A DNA stretch of 64,000 nucleotides from Rhododendron vialii. Its lineage: Eukaryota > Streptophyta > Magnoliopsida > Ericales > Ericaceae. Positions within the stretch are counted from its first letter, which is position 1; each line of letters starts with the position of its first letter. The position numbers and the translations under genes are program-made. Location of the stretch: NCBI RefSeq assembly GCF_030253575.1, contig NC_080567.1, forward strand, positions 33,199,501 through 33,263,500, written 5' to 3'. Below, piece after piece: positions 1 through 9,299 of this stretch. The notes beneath the pieces are model-generated. The model saw only the letters and a list, made by a program, of their open reading frames with translations, had not been told where the DNA came from and ran no database searches.

Positions 1-536
1 TCAAAAAAAAAAAAAAAATGCTATTTCCATTGCCACAACTCCAAAACTGTAGACATTTAATTCCTCACTAGATTTTCCCATTATAACACACTCTGGAGCC
101 ATGTAACCTCTAGTCCATGCCACAATGGTGGTCTCGACCTATTCCTCATGGTCAACCAGCCTAGATAGCCCGAAATCTCCCAATTTGGCATTGAAATTTG
201 AATCCAACATCACGTTGCTCGATTTTATGTCCCTATGCACCACACACTGCTCCCATTCTTCATGTAAATAGAACAAAGCTGAGGCTAGGCCCTGCGTGAT
301 TGTGTACCTTATATCCCAAGCTAACAAACTTTTCGCCTTGAATAAATGAGAGTCTAGGCTTCCATTAGGTATGAACTCGTAAACTAGCAAGAGGTCGCCT
401 TTATCGTGGTAACAACCCATGAGCTGCACAAAGTTCCTGTGCATCAACTGGCTGATGATTTTCACTTCCGATGCGTACTCTTTTAGGCCTTGTTTGGACT
501 CCCCTGACACCCTCTTAACAGCAACGTCAGAATTAT
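1..536 (-). pseudogene. LecRK kinase-domain relic, truncated at window edge
   Basis: Reverse-strand fragment of an L-type lectin receptor kinase, closely matching the kinase domain of the copy at 7112-9177. Reading leftwards from 536 it holds the VAVKR lysine motif, the catalytic loop HRDIKSSNV and the DFGLSR metal-binding motif. After VDHEE a CAA/CAG-type codon is TAG, so the reading frame stops near 138. Homology continues past the stop (TRGYMAPEC, then YSFGVVAMEIA) and ends at an A/T homopolymer at 3-18. The Gly-Thr of the activation loop has become Trp-Thr. No lectin or membrane part exists upstream of 536, where unrelated sequence begins abruptly. It is a decayed duplicate; the part left of the window is unknown. 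Confidence 0.85.
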
Positions 537-630
537 CATGACCTATATAATTTTTGAGATAAAACTGATATTATTGAAAATTGCAATCGGGGCCCGTGCC
601 ACCACTGGTCTCCATGTGGCTCCGCCACTA

Positions 631-1492
631 GCAAAGTCTACTTTGACCCTATGTGATTTGGATAATGTGCAGATACACCTTTTTCATTCAAAAGTGTGCA
701 CATGATACGAGTTGAGTTTTGTTCACCCTCCACTTAAGAGGGTGAACATTACCTTCCTTCTTATTGATTGAAATGGTGTGGATCCCACCACAAAGTGATG
801 TCATGCTTATCAGAAAGTGTATTGCATGATAAGCATGACATCACTTTGTGGTAGAATCCACACTATTTCAACCAATAAGAAGGAAGATAATGTTCACCCT
901 TTTTTAAGGATGGTGAACAAAATTGCACTCCACATGATACCCTATGGTTTGTGAAATGTACACACACCCTGCTGTCATACTTTCTATCCATATTAACAGA
1001 ATTTTAAATTTTGGATAAAAAAATATAAGAGAAGAAATATCCTTTTGCACTTTTCTTTGTCGTTTCCTTCAATCCTTCAAATTGGCGTTACCACTGTTGT
1101 CGCTGCCTCCTCCTTCTTCAATCCCTTCCCCCACCCATGCCACATCTTCCATTAACCACAACCACACCAAATTCCCTCCAGCCTCCTATGCATTGCCCTT
1201 CTCTGACAACCGCCCTTCATTAAATTGCCCAGTATTTCAAATTTTTCAAAAAAAGGGGTCTACTATAGCTTTTGTCAATGGGGGAGAGGAAGAGAAAAGG
1301 GAGGGAGCGGAGGACAGAAAAAAAGAGAGGAGAGAGAGGTGAAAGAAGGGGACAAAAAAGGTCTTTTAATGCTATGTATGTTAATATGAACGGAAAACAT
1401 GACGGCAGTGGTGTGGCTGCACATTTCACAAACCGCAGTGTGTTATGTGTACACTTCTGAACCAAACCACGGGAGGTCAAAGTGGACTTTGC
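631..1492. mobile_element. Degenerate inverted-repeat element, host of the 709-930 MITE
   Basis: The left arm (631-708 plus 941-1005 after removal of the MITE) and the right arm (about 1370-1492) are imperfect reverse complements. They share GCAAAGTC, ACTTTGACC, GGTTTGTGAAATGT and CCATATTAACA. The interior (1010-1365) is a pyrimidine-rich then purine-rich stretch with no convincing gene. No target duplication is visible outside the arms, so the exact ends are uncertain. Confidence 0.5.
709..930. mobile_element. Mutator-like MITE with 10-bp target duplication
   Basis: A 222-bp foldback element. Termini are GAGTTGAGTTTTGTTCACC at the left and the near-identical inverse at 912-930. Internal arms at roughly 735-805 and 825-900 are almost perfect reverse complements. 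The direct repeat CACATGATAC flanks it at 699-708 and 931-940, which fits the 9-10 bp target duplication of Mutator-like elements. It interrupts a larger inverted-repeat element (631-1492). Confidence 0.8.
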
Positions 1493-1507
1493 CTCTTTTA
1501 TCATAGT

Positions 1508-1630
1508 AGTAAATTTCACACTAGCGGTAAACGTAGTGTTTCTTAGGTGAACCACGTAAATTCGATGCTTCTATTTTTTGTTTTATGCATTTGTATAATC
1601 TAGATTCTGTCGAAGTTTTTGTTTGTTCTG
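1508..1630. repeat. Duplicated intergenic block (copy 1)
   Basis: This block closely matches 9785-9910, including AGTAAATTTCACACTAGC and TGTTTCTTAGGTGAACC. It is a remnant of the segmental duplication that spread the LecRK copies. Confidence 0.75.
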
Positions 1631-1661
1631 TAGTCGTGGAAACATTAAACTAGCCAAACTT

Positions 1662-1912
1662 GTTATGAGGGTGAAGAAGACGAGACAAGGAGTTTGGTGG
1701 ATTGGGTCTGGGAACTGTACGAGAGGGGAAAGCTGCTTGGAGCTGTGGACTTAAAATTGGGTTAAAATTTCCATAAGCACAAAATGGTAAGATTGTTGGT
1801 TCTTGGTCTCTGGCGTGCTCGACATGATAGCAAGCTCCGGCCCTTCCATAAGGGAAGCGATTCAAGTTCTCAATTTTGAAGCGCTCCATTGCCTTGTTTC
1901 CATTATTGTCGA
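1662..1912 (+). pseudogene. LecRK C-terminal kinase relic
   Basis: Plus-strand fragment matching the last part of the kinase domain of the gene at 28974-31025 (its bases 30672-30900): SLVDWVWELYERGKLLGAV, then the GLW and QVLNFEA blocks. A GAA codon has become TAA, just after KLG. One extra base before the Pro-Ser-Ile-Arg block shifts the frame. It therefore has at least two disabling lesions and cannot encode a kinase. It runs head-on into a second, minus-strand relic of the same domain. Confidence 0.8.
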
Positions 1913-1916
1913 TGCT

Positions 1917-2110
1917 CTCTATATCAAGAAGAGCACACCAAAGCCCAATAATCAATCTTTCCACTTCTTCCTCATTGAACTCTTTACAGGGTTTTAAGAC
2001 AGCTGCTAGCAACCTTCCCCTCCAGTAGAGGCCCCAAACCCGCTCCACCAAACTCCTTGTCACATCTACTTCTGATAGGATGGCTTGGCTTTGCTCATTC
2101 AGCGAATAAA
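1917..2110 (-). pseudogene. Second LecRK C-terminal kinase relic, opposite strand
   Basis: On the minus strand this reads SEVDVTRSLVERVWGLYWRG, then LLAAVLKPCKEFNEEEVERL and IIGLWCALLD. This is the same kinase subdomain X-XI stretch as the neighbouring plus-strand relic. Frame is kept but the conserved His-Pro-Asp has become Leu-Leu-Asp. No start or active site is present. The two relics converge at about 1912. Confidence 0.75.
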
Positions 2111-2149
2111 TGGATGGATCCGTTGCGGCGGCTTCCGGCAACAGCGTCC

Positions 2150-2497
2150 TTGACCGGGTTTTTTTAATTTTTCTGTCTCTTTTCGGTTTCGTTTATTTTG
2201 GATTTTGTTAGTTTGGTTATCTCCCTTTAATAGGTGTTTTCCCTCCCATGTATAGGGTTTCTGGTGTTCTTTTGGTTGTCTTTGCCGCAGTTGAGGGTTT
2301 GTGTTGCTCTCTCTGTTTGGAGGTCGATCATGGCCGATTAGCTGGTAAAGCCTGGTTGCTAGACTCTAGTGGGTGATCTTTGATAGCTAGGCCTCTTATT
2401 TGGTTATTTACTCCTCTGGGGACGATATCCAACTTCAATGTATTCGGTTATTTTATGATATAATACAACTCCTATCATTTTGGCCCCAAAAAAAAAA
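2150..2497 (+). mobile_element. Possible LINE 3' end
   Basis: A T/G-rich, non-coding stretch ending in a ten-A tract after CATTTTGGCCCC. This resembles the 3' untranslated tail of a 5'-truncated plant L1 element. No reverse-transcriptase coding is present, so the call rests only on the tail. Confidence 0.35.
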
Positions 2498-2789
2498 GGA
2501 AAATGTTGCACGCAAATGGTAGAAATTGAAATGTGAAAATCACTATTCAATCGCGTAGATGGACTATTATTGTTTAGGGGAATTTTTAGGCCGGCCCCAA
2601 AAAGTAGGTTCGGACTTACTTTAGTCCTAACAAAAATATTTCTTCTTTATTTCAGTCCTTTTTTTTTATTTTTCATGCATTTTTACTATTTTACCCATTC
2701 TTCTTAATTTTTTGTGTACATGTTCATTTTTAGTAAAATTTATATTTTTAGAATCAACTCCTGACACATATTATTTTGGACAAAAATAC

Positions 2790-4640
2790 CATTGGCTATG
2801 AGAACTGACTATGAGAACTGTCAATTCTCATAGCTAGTTAACATAATATTTCAGACAAAAATATCCCCGCCAGTTCACATAGCCCAAGTTAACATATTAT
2901 TTTGGACAAAAATACCCCTGAACTATGGCTATGAGAACTGGGGCTATGAGAGCTATATTTTTAGAATCAATTTCTGAATCATATTATTTCGGAGAAAAAT
3001 ACCCTCGACTATGTGAAATGGCTATAAGAACTGCCGAGTCTCATAGTCAGTTCTATGAGAACCGCTCAGTTCTCATAGAGAACTTATTACGTGAACTGAG
3101 CTATGAGAACTGGCTATGTGAACTGCCAATTCTCATAGTCAGTTCTATGAGAACTGTCAGTTTTCATAGTCAGTTCTATGAGAATTGGCTATGAGAAGTG
3201 ATTGTTCTCATAGAGAACTAGCTTTGTGAACTGGTTATGAGAATTGAACTACGTGAACTAGCTATGTGAACTATGTAAAATACACAGTTTTCATAAAAAA
3301 TATATAGTTCTCATAGGAAATACACGGTTCTAATAGATAGTTTTCATGAACAATACACAATTTTCATAAAAAATATGTAGTTCTCATAGAAAAATACACA
3401 GTTCTCATAGACAGTTTTCACATAAAATACACAATTCTCATAGAAAAATACATAGTTCTCATAGAAAATACACAGTTCTCATAGAAAATATATAATTCTC
3501 ATAGACATTTTTCACATAAAATACACAATTCTCATAGTCAGTTCTATGACAACTGTGTATTTTAAGCTATAAGCCACTATGAGAATTGTGTATTTTAAGC
3601 TATGAGAACAGGTTATGTGAACTGTCAATTTTCATAGTCAGTTCTATGAGAACTGTCAATTTTCATAGTCAATTCTCATAGAATTGATTATGAGAAGTGA
3701 CTATGTGAATTAAGTTATGAGAACTGGCTATGAGAAGAATTGGTTATGAGAATTGGCTAAGAAAAGCGAATTAAGCTATGAGAACTGGCTATGTGAACTG
3801 CCAATTCTCATAATCAGTTCTATGAGAACTGTCAGTTTTCATAGCCAATTCTATGAAAATTGGCTATGAGAAATGACTGTTCATTGAGAACTAGTTTTGT
3901 GAACTGATTTTGAGAACTGAACTATGAGAACTGAAAAATACACAAATCACATAGTTCACATAGTATTACCATACATTAAAATAAACAGTTCTCATAAAAA
4001 ATACGTAGTTCTCATACAAAAATACACAGTTCTCATAGACAGTTTTCACATAAAATACACAGTTCTCAAAGAAAATATACAATTCTCATAGACAGTTTTC
4101 ACATAAAATACACAATTCTCATAGTCAGTTCTATGACAATTGTGTATTTTAAGCTATGAGCCACTATGAGAACTGTGTATTTTAAGCTATGAAAACTGCC
4201 AATTCTCATAGTCAATTCTATGAGAACTGCCAGTTTTCATAGTCAATTTTATGGGAATTGGCTATGAGAAGTGACTATGTGAATTAAGCTATGAGAACTG
4301 ACTATGAGAAGTGAATTAAGCTATGAGAACTGTCAATTTTCATAGTCAGTTATATGAGAACTGTCAGTTTTCATAGTCAATTCTATGAGAATTGACTATG
4401 AGAAGTGACTATTCTCATAGAGAACTAATTTTGTGAACTGATTTTGAGAACTGGACTATGAGAACTGAAAAATACACAGTTCACATAGTCTTACCACACA
4501 CTAAAATAAACAGTTCTCATAGAAAATATATAGTTCTCATAGAAAAATACACAGTTCTCATATAAAATACACAGTTCTCATAGACAATTCACATGAACAA
4601 CACACAGTTTTTATAGAAAAATACACAATTTTTATAAAAA
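2790..4640. repeat. CTATGAGAACTG minisatellite in both orientations
   Basis: About 1.85 kb built almost wholly of a 12-bp motif CTATGAGAACTG and its reverse complement, with linkers such as AAAATACACA. Forward-rich blocks (2800-3260, 3560-3930, 4150-4470) alternate with reverse-rich blocks (3270-3550, 3960-4140, 4490-4620). A higher-order period of roughly 520-590 bp is suggested by repeated landmarks such as AAGCTATGAGCCACTATGAG at 4152 and its variant at 3562. Confidence 0.9.
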
Positions 4641-4912
4641 AATACACACACGAACAAAAATTAAACAAAAAAAAAAGTAATCAAAATCAAATATGGAAAT
4701 TGTGTATTTACAATCAAAAAAAAGGTAATCAAAAGTTTATTTACAATCACCGACGTAAAGCATTACTCAAGAAGTGGTTGAGGAGTGGGCTGTCCCTAGA
4801 GTAATTTGAATTCATAGCCATTTATAGCTATGAATTAAAAAAAAGGATTTATAGCTTCACTATTTGCACAACAACAGTTTAACATTTTCTTCATTTTCAT
4901 AGAAGAACAACC

Positions 4913-5149
4913 ATGACGACCCGCGATGCTCTAAATCCGACCACAATTCCGAGATTTGACCTGATTACCTTGATTTGCTCTCAATTGGTCTATGAATCTC
5001 AAAAAATCTGTGTTCTAAAATTGGATCGAAGATATTTCAATGGGCCTCCGTCTCCTACGTCGTCTTCATGTGCCTCGTGCTCCAGCAAGCACCGCGGCCT
5101 CGGCGTCCACAATAGTTTCGTTCGCTCCGCCCACATCATCTTTCTCTGA
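4913..5149 (+). CDS. Short unidentified reading frame inside the element
   Basis: An ATG-started frame of 78 codons (MTTRDALNPTTIPRFDL...) in the GC-rich part of the 2577-5588 element. It has no motif I recognise, and its second half is Ser/Cys-rich. It may be a captured gene fragment, since Mutator-like elements often pick up host sequence, or it may be chance. No splice or promoter evidence supports it. Confidence 0.15.
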   Translation: MTTRDALNPTTIPRFDLITLICSQLVYESQKICVLKLDRRYFNGPPSPTSSSCASCSSKHRGLGVHNSFVRSAHIIFL

Positions 5150-5398
5150 TCGGCGGCAGATTCAGATCGTTGTCGTTACCGCTGAGGGCGGTAGCGAATT
5201 CAGATCTTGACTCGAAGAGCTACGATCATGGTCTCGCCCACCTTCGCTGGTGATGTAGCAGAGAAGGACCAGGCGTGGTGGTGGCGGCGCGACGGCGATG
5301 TTGTCGGAGAGGAGACGATGGCGGCGGTGGTCGGAGCTTCTCCATCGGTGGAGGGAGAGACATAGAGAGAGGTGTTGGTGGTGTTACCGGTAGTTGTT

Positions 5399-5400
<2 letters not shown>

Positions 5401-5431
<31 letters not shown>
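5401..5431. repeat. (GA)n microsatellite
   Basis: Perfect GA dinucleotide run of about 15 units near the right end of the minisatellite-bearing element. Confidence 0.95.
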
Positions 5432-5435
<4 letters not shown>

Positions 5436-5597
5436 GGGAATAAGTTCAGTTTTCATTTACTCTTGGACGGGATATTTGATGGCAGAAAAGTCATCAAGTA
5501 GGTAACCGAGCCTATCTAGGATCGGAAAAATATTTCAGGGTTGGTTTCAAACCGAGGCTAAAAAACGGGGGCGGCCTCTAATTTACTATATTGTTTA

Positions 5598-6340
5598 TCT
5601 TATTCAAGCAATAAACACTATTCCGTGTTCCAATAAACACTAATCAGGTCCAGCCGACCTAGGCAGTGGCCTGTGGAGCCTATAACTAGGCCAACGTCTA
5701 TGACCTCCAATTTTTTGGCCCAAAATAGGACCACCGTTTAAGTGGATCTAGTAAGTATTAGGCTTGTTGGTTTCTTTCAGTGGCTTTACAGGGCCCCCAT
5801 CAGGTGCCTTTGCCTTCGTTTTTTTTGTACTATTAGTATTAATAATTTTCTTTTGAACAGTATTAATATTTAAAGCTAATTTCTCTCAGTAGCACCCACA
5901 TTCAAACTCAGCACCCCCAAAACCTTAAGCACTCAGGTATCACCCCATTACTTAGTTGCTTTAATTTTCATCCTTTATATTGCAACTTTATATATTTTTT
6001 GTTAGAGATCATAACTTTACAGAAAAAAAAAATGTGAATTATAAATTCTTATCCCAGCCTGGGACCGAAATGTTTAAATAGGAGAAAATACTTCGATATG
6101 TCATTTTTATTGGCTTACTCAACTAATGGATTTTAGGAATAGTATTTATTACACTAAGGTCCCGTTCCGCTAAGGGAAATAAGTACTTATTTTTTGAATT
6201 AAAAATGATGTATTGTAAGAGAATGATATGTCTCATAAAGTGAAAAATACCTTCTTTTCTAAGTATGCGATTCACAATGTAAATGTAATACAAATTTAAA
6301 TTATCCTATTTTATTAACACTTTTAGAAAATCAAACTTTC
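5598..6340. other. Intergenic stretch
   Basis: AT-rich DNA without a supportable gene. A motif GGTCCCGTTCCGCTAAG near 6161 resembles the terminus of a small dispersed element; a related inverted copy lies near 16685. From about 6270 the sequence is homologous to 10390-10460. Confidence 0.5.
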
Positions 6341-6347
6341 TTACTTT

Positions 6348-6754
6348 TGTTAGTAAAAACCCCAAAATCCAGAACTCACACACACCTCAAACAAACACAG
6401 AGAGACACTACATATTTACGTGGTTCGGCAATTGCCTACTCCACGAACAACGGAGTTCACTATAATGGCAGAGATTACAAATCACTCACCAAACCCCAAG
6501 CGCATACCCAAACCCCTCTCAATTGCTACTCTCTCTAATACAAAATCAAGGCTGGGATATAGCTATATATAGGCAGAAATCAGTCCCTATTTCTTGTCCA
6601 CGCTTGAACCAAGTTGGGTGTGAATGAGGGCTCCAAAAGTCCACAAACATGACTGTATTAAATTGGAGCCAATCTTGATCAGATTTGCAGCACATGTAGA
6701 ATTAGGGCTGCTGTGATACAGATATGATAGATGCATATCCGATAATCTTCAACA
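6348..6754 (+). mobile_element. Solo LTR, Ty1/copia-like
   Basis: A 407-bp segment beginning TGTTAGTAAAAACCCC and ending CTTCAACA, with the phrase TTACGTGGTTCGGCA common in plant copia LTRs. Five-base flanks are ACTTT and ATTTT (one mismatch). A related block at 10380-10550 is an empty site: TTTTAGAAAATCAAA and ATTTTATCGTG are there separated only by about 80 bases of unique sequence. A second LTR of the same style is at 32871-33240. Confidence 0.7.
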
Positions 6755-7111
6755 ATTTTGAACTGAATCAGTTAGGTTGAAGCCAGAAAAACATTTTATC
6801 GTGTATTGTGTTTTTTCAACCTCGTGATAATTTTATTTGAACTGAAAAATGTTTTCGGAAAAAAATTAGAAAAACAATTCACTTTCAGACGAACACCAAG
6901 ACGTCGGAAACTATTTCACACAAGAATGAAAACATCGAGTATTTTGAACAGTTCATTGCCATTGCATCTGAAACCACGAAAAACGAAAACCCAAAACGAC
7001 AACAATACCAAGCAGAAAATACAACATATAATGCAAAAGAAAAATAAAGAAAATACAGAAAATACAACATCCAAGTGGGAAACAAACGAAACAATTTCAA
7101 ATTAGATCGAC

Positions 7112-9177
7112 TTAGGTTGTAATCCCGTGGGGAGAGGAAAAAGAAACAGCAGCAGGAGCAGGATGAGAAGGCAGCGACTTTGCAACACTGTTATTGCTTT
7201 TGCCACTATAGCTTGAAGACTGTACTTGACTGCTGCTCCCGGATGTGTAGAACGACGAATTAGCATAAGATCCGAAAGAATTTCCAGTATGACCAAAAGA
7301 CGTTGGCACGGGCATTTTCTCCCGAAGTATAGACAATGGAGCTTCAAAATTCAGCACCAGAATCGCTTGCCTGATTGAGGGCCTATGGACCCAATCCGGG
7401 TTCGCACACCAAAGCCCAACAACCATCAAACACTCCATGATCTTTTCATCATATTCGTCACCTATTCTCGGGTCAACCGCCTCGAGAATTTTACCATTTC
7501 CATACAGTTCCCACACCCAATCCACCATTTTGATCTCATTTTGCTGTGCATTCGGCTCAATGGGCCTCCTCCCACATGCTATTTCCAATGCCACGACCCC
7601 GAAGCTGTAGACATTTGATTCTTTGCTAGCTTTTTCCGTGATAAGACACTCTGGAGCCATGTAACCTCTAGTCCCCGCCACAACGGTGGTCTCGACTTGT
7701 TCCTCATGGTCGACCAGCCTAGCTAGCCCAAAATCTCCTAATTTGGCATGGAAATTTGAATCCAACATCACGTTGCTCGATTTTATGTCCCTATGCACCA
7801 CGCACCGCTCCCATTCTTCGTGTAAATAGAACACTGCTGAGGCTAGGCCTTGCGCAATTGTGTACCTTATATCCCAAGTTAACAAACTTTTCCCCTTGAA
7901 TAAATGAGAGTCCAGGCTTCCATTAGGCATGAACTCGTAAACTAGCAAGAGCTCGCCTTTATCGTGGCACCAACCCGTGAGTTGCACCAAGTTCCTATGC
8001 CTCAACTGGCTGATGATTCTCACTTCCGATGTGTACTCTTTTAGGCCTTGTTTGGACCCACTTGACACCCTCTTAACAGCAACGTCGGAATTCATTTCCT
8101 GTAGAAATCCTTTGTAAACGCAGCCAAATCCCCCCGCTCCAAGTTTCCTTTCCTCTGAGAAATTATCAGTTGCGATCTCTAATTCCTCATAAGAGAATTT
8201 CCTAGCCCCGGTGCCCCTTTTGAATTCATCATCCATCGATCGTTCTTGTACTGGTACTGTCTCGTCCTTTTTTCTCCCTCTTCTTTTTCTCCACAACCCT
8301 AAAAAAATCAAACCAATCAAAACCAACACACCAAAACCAACGCTCAATCCCACGACCAATCCCGTCTTGTCCCCCCCTTTCCCGGCCTCTTTTCCTCCAT
8401 CATCGATTCCTAAATGGGCAGTGGAAAATTCCCATGACTGGATGCTATTTTTTTCGTAGGACGACCCTGTTGAACCAGAGAAACCAAAAGTAACCCACTC
8501 TGGCAAATGAGCTCTTAGATCAACTAAGAAATCAAGATTCTTAAAAACTGCACCACCATTCTCATAATCAGTGAATGCAACGCTAAAGTTTTTGGTGCTC
8601 GAATCATACTTAATCCGGGCTTCATTTCTTTTCCCAAAAAAAATAGCACTCTCCCAAAACTGATATTTCACAGACTTCATATTGTTGATATTTATACCCA
8701 CATGATTGATGGGAAAACTGGTTTCCCATGTGTTTCTATAAGTATCGAATTCGACGGCAACAAACATAGATGTTCCATTCTCATTAACCAGGCCAAGTCC
8801 ACCACCGAGTCCGGTGGAATGTTAGAACCATTAGGACAAAGGAAAAAGGTAATCCCTTCGCCGTAGTTTTCTCCTTGAATCAGGAAGGAGAAATTCGTGC
8901 TGAAGTCCGTGAGATCTCCCGTGGCGCTGTCCCACAAGTGAAGGGGTTGGAAATAGGTCGCGTGGCCGATCTTGTGTTGGAGAAATGAAGTGTTGGTGTA
9001 GTCATTTGGGTCTGGAGTGAGTTGGATGCCATTGGCGGAGATGTAAGCATCTCCGGTAGTGTTTATGGAGTTGAATGCCAATGAATTGTCCGGTGTTATG
9101 GATGGGAGACTGAATTCCAATGGGGCTGCAAAAGGAATTAACAGAAAGATGAAGAAGAAGAAGAAGGAGGTGATCAT
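7112..9177 (-). pseudogene. L-type lectin receptor kinase (class IX-like) with one frameshift
   Basis: Single-exon LecRK of about 688 codons if the frame were continuous. A 19-residue signal peptide (Phe-rich) is followed by a legume-lectin domain (~20-255), a linker, a membrane span (~273-294) and an RD-type Ser/Thr kinase (~340-612). Kinase motifs are intact: GAGGFGCVYKG, catalytic Lys ~369, HRDIKSSN ~462 and DFGLAR ~482. The tail is Ser-rich. Near 8806, one base is missing in the lectin domain between PNGSNIPPDS and GGGLGLVNENG, splitting the gene into two frames (9177-8692 and 8767-7112). The lectin motif normally Asp-Gly is Glu-Gly (GEGITFF). Start at 9177 is chosen for the signal peptide. 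Probably a recent pseudogene, but an assembly error cannot be excluded; the shift is not in a homopolymer. Confidence 0.85.
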
Positions 9178-9281
9178 GGAGACAGAATAAGTGAAAGCTT
9201 AGTTTGTGATTCGAGATGGATTGTTAAGAGGTTATTGATCATTGTGGTTGGTTTCACACTTGGACTTAGTTCAAGCTTGCA

Positions 9282-9295
9282 CTTTATAAATATAA
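9282..9295 (-). promoter_or_regulatory. Candidate TATA box of the 7112-9177 gene
   Basis: On the minus strand the sequence reads TATATTTATAAAG, about 105-118 bp upstream of the start codon. This is a plausible plant TATA position; motif match only. Confidence 0.4.
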
Positions 9296-9299
9296 CTAG

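Larger units (their letters stand above)
2577..5588. mobile_element. Mutator-like element carrying a minisatellite
   Basis: A 3012-bp segment flanked by the direct repeat TATTGTTTA (2568-2576 and 5589-5597). The ends are imperfect inverted repeats: GGGGAATTTTTAGGCCGG at the left, and TAGTAAATTAGAGGCCG read inward from the right. Inside lie a minisatellite (about 2790-4640), an AT-rich spacer, a GC-rich block with a short reading frame (4913-5149) and a (GA)n tract. No transposase is visible, so it is non-autonomous. The 9-bp duplication fits the Mutator superfamily. Confidence 0.7.

Noticed and set aside
1082..1342. 86-codon frame MALPLLSLPPPSS...
   Set aside because: Starts at TTG, not ATG; pyrimidine-rich then purine-rich composition inside an inverted-repeat element.
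2790..4640. CRISPR-like regular repeats
   Set aside because: Motifs are 12 bp, occur in both orientations without unique spacers of fixed length, and the genome is a plant.
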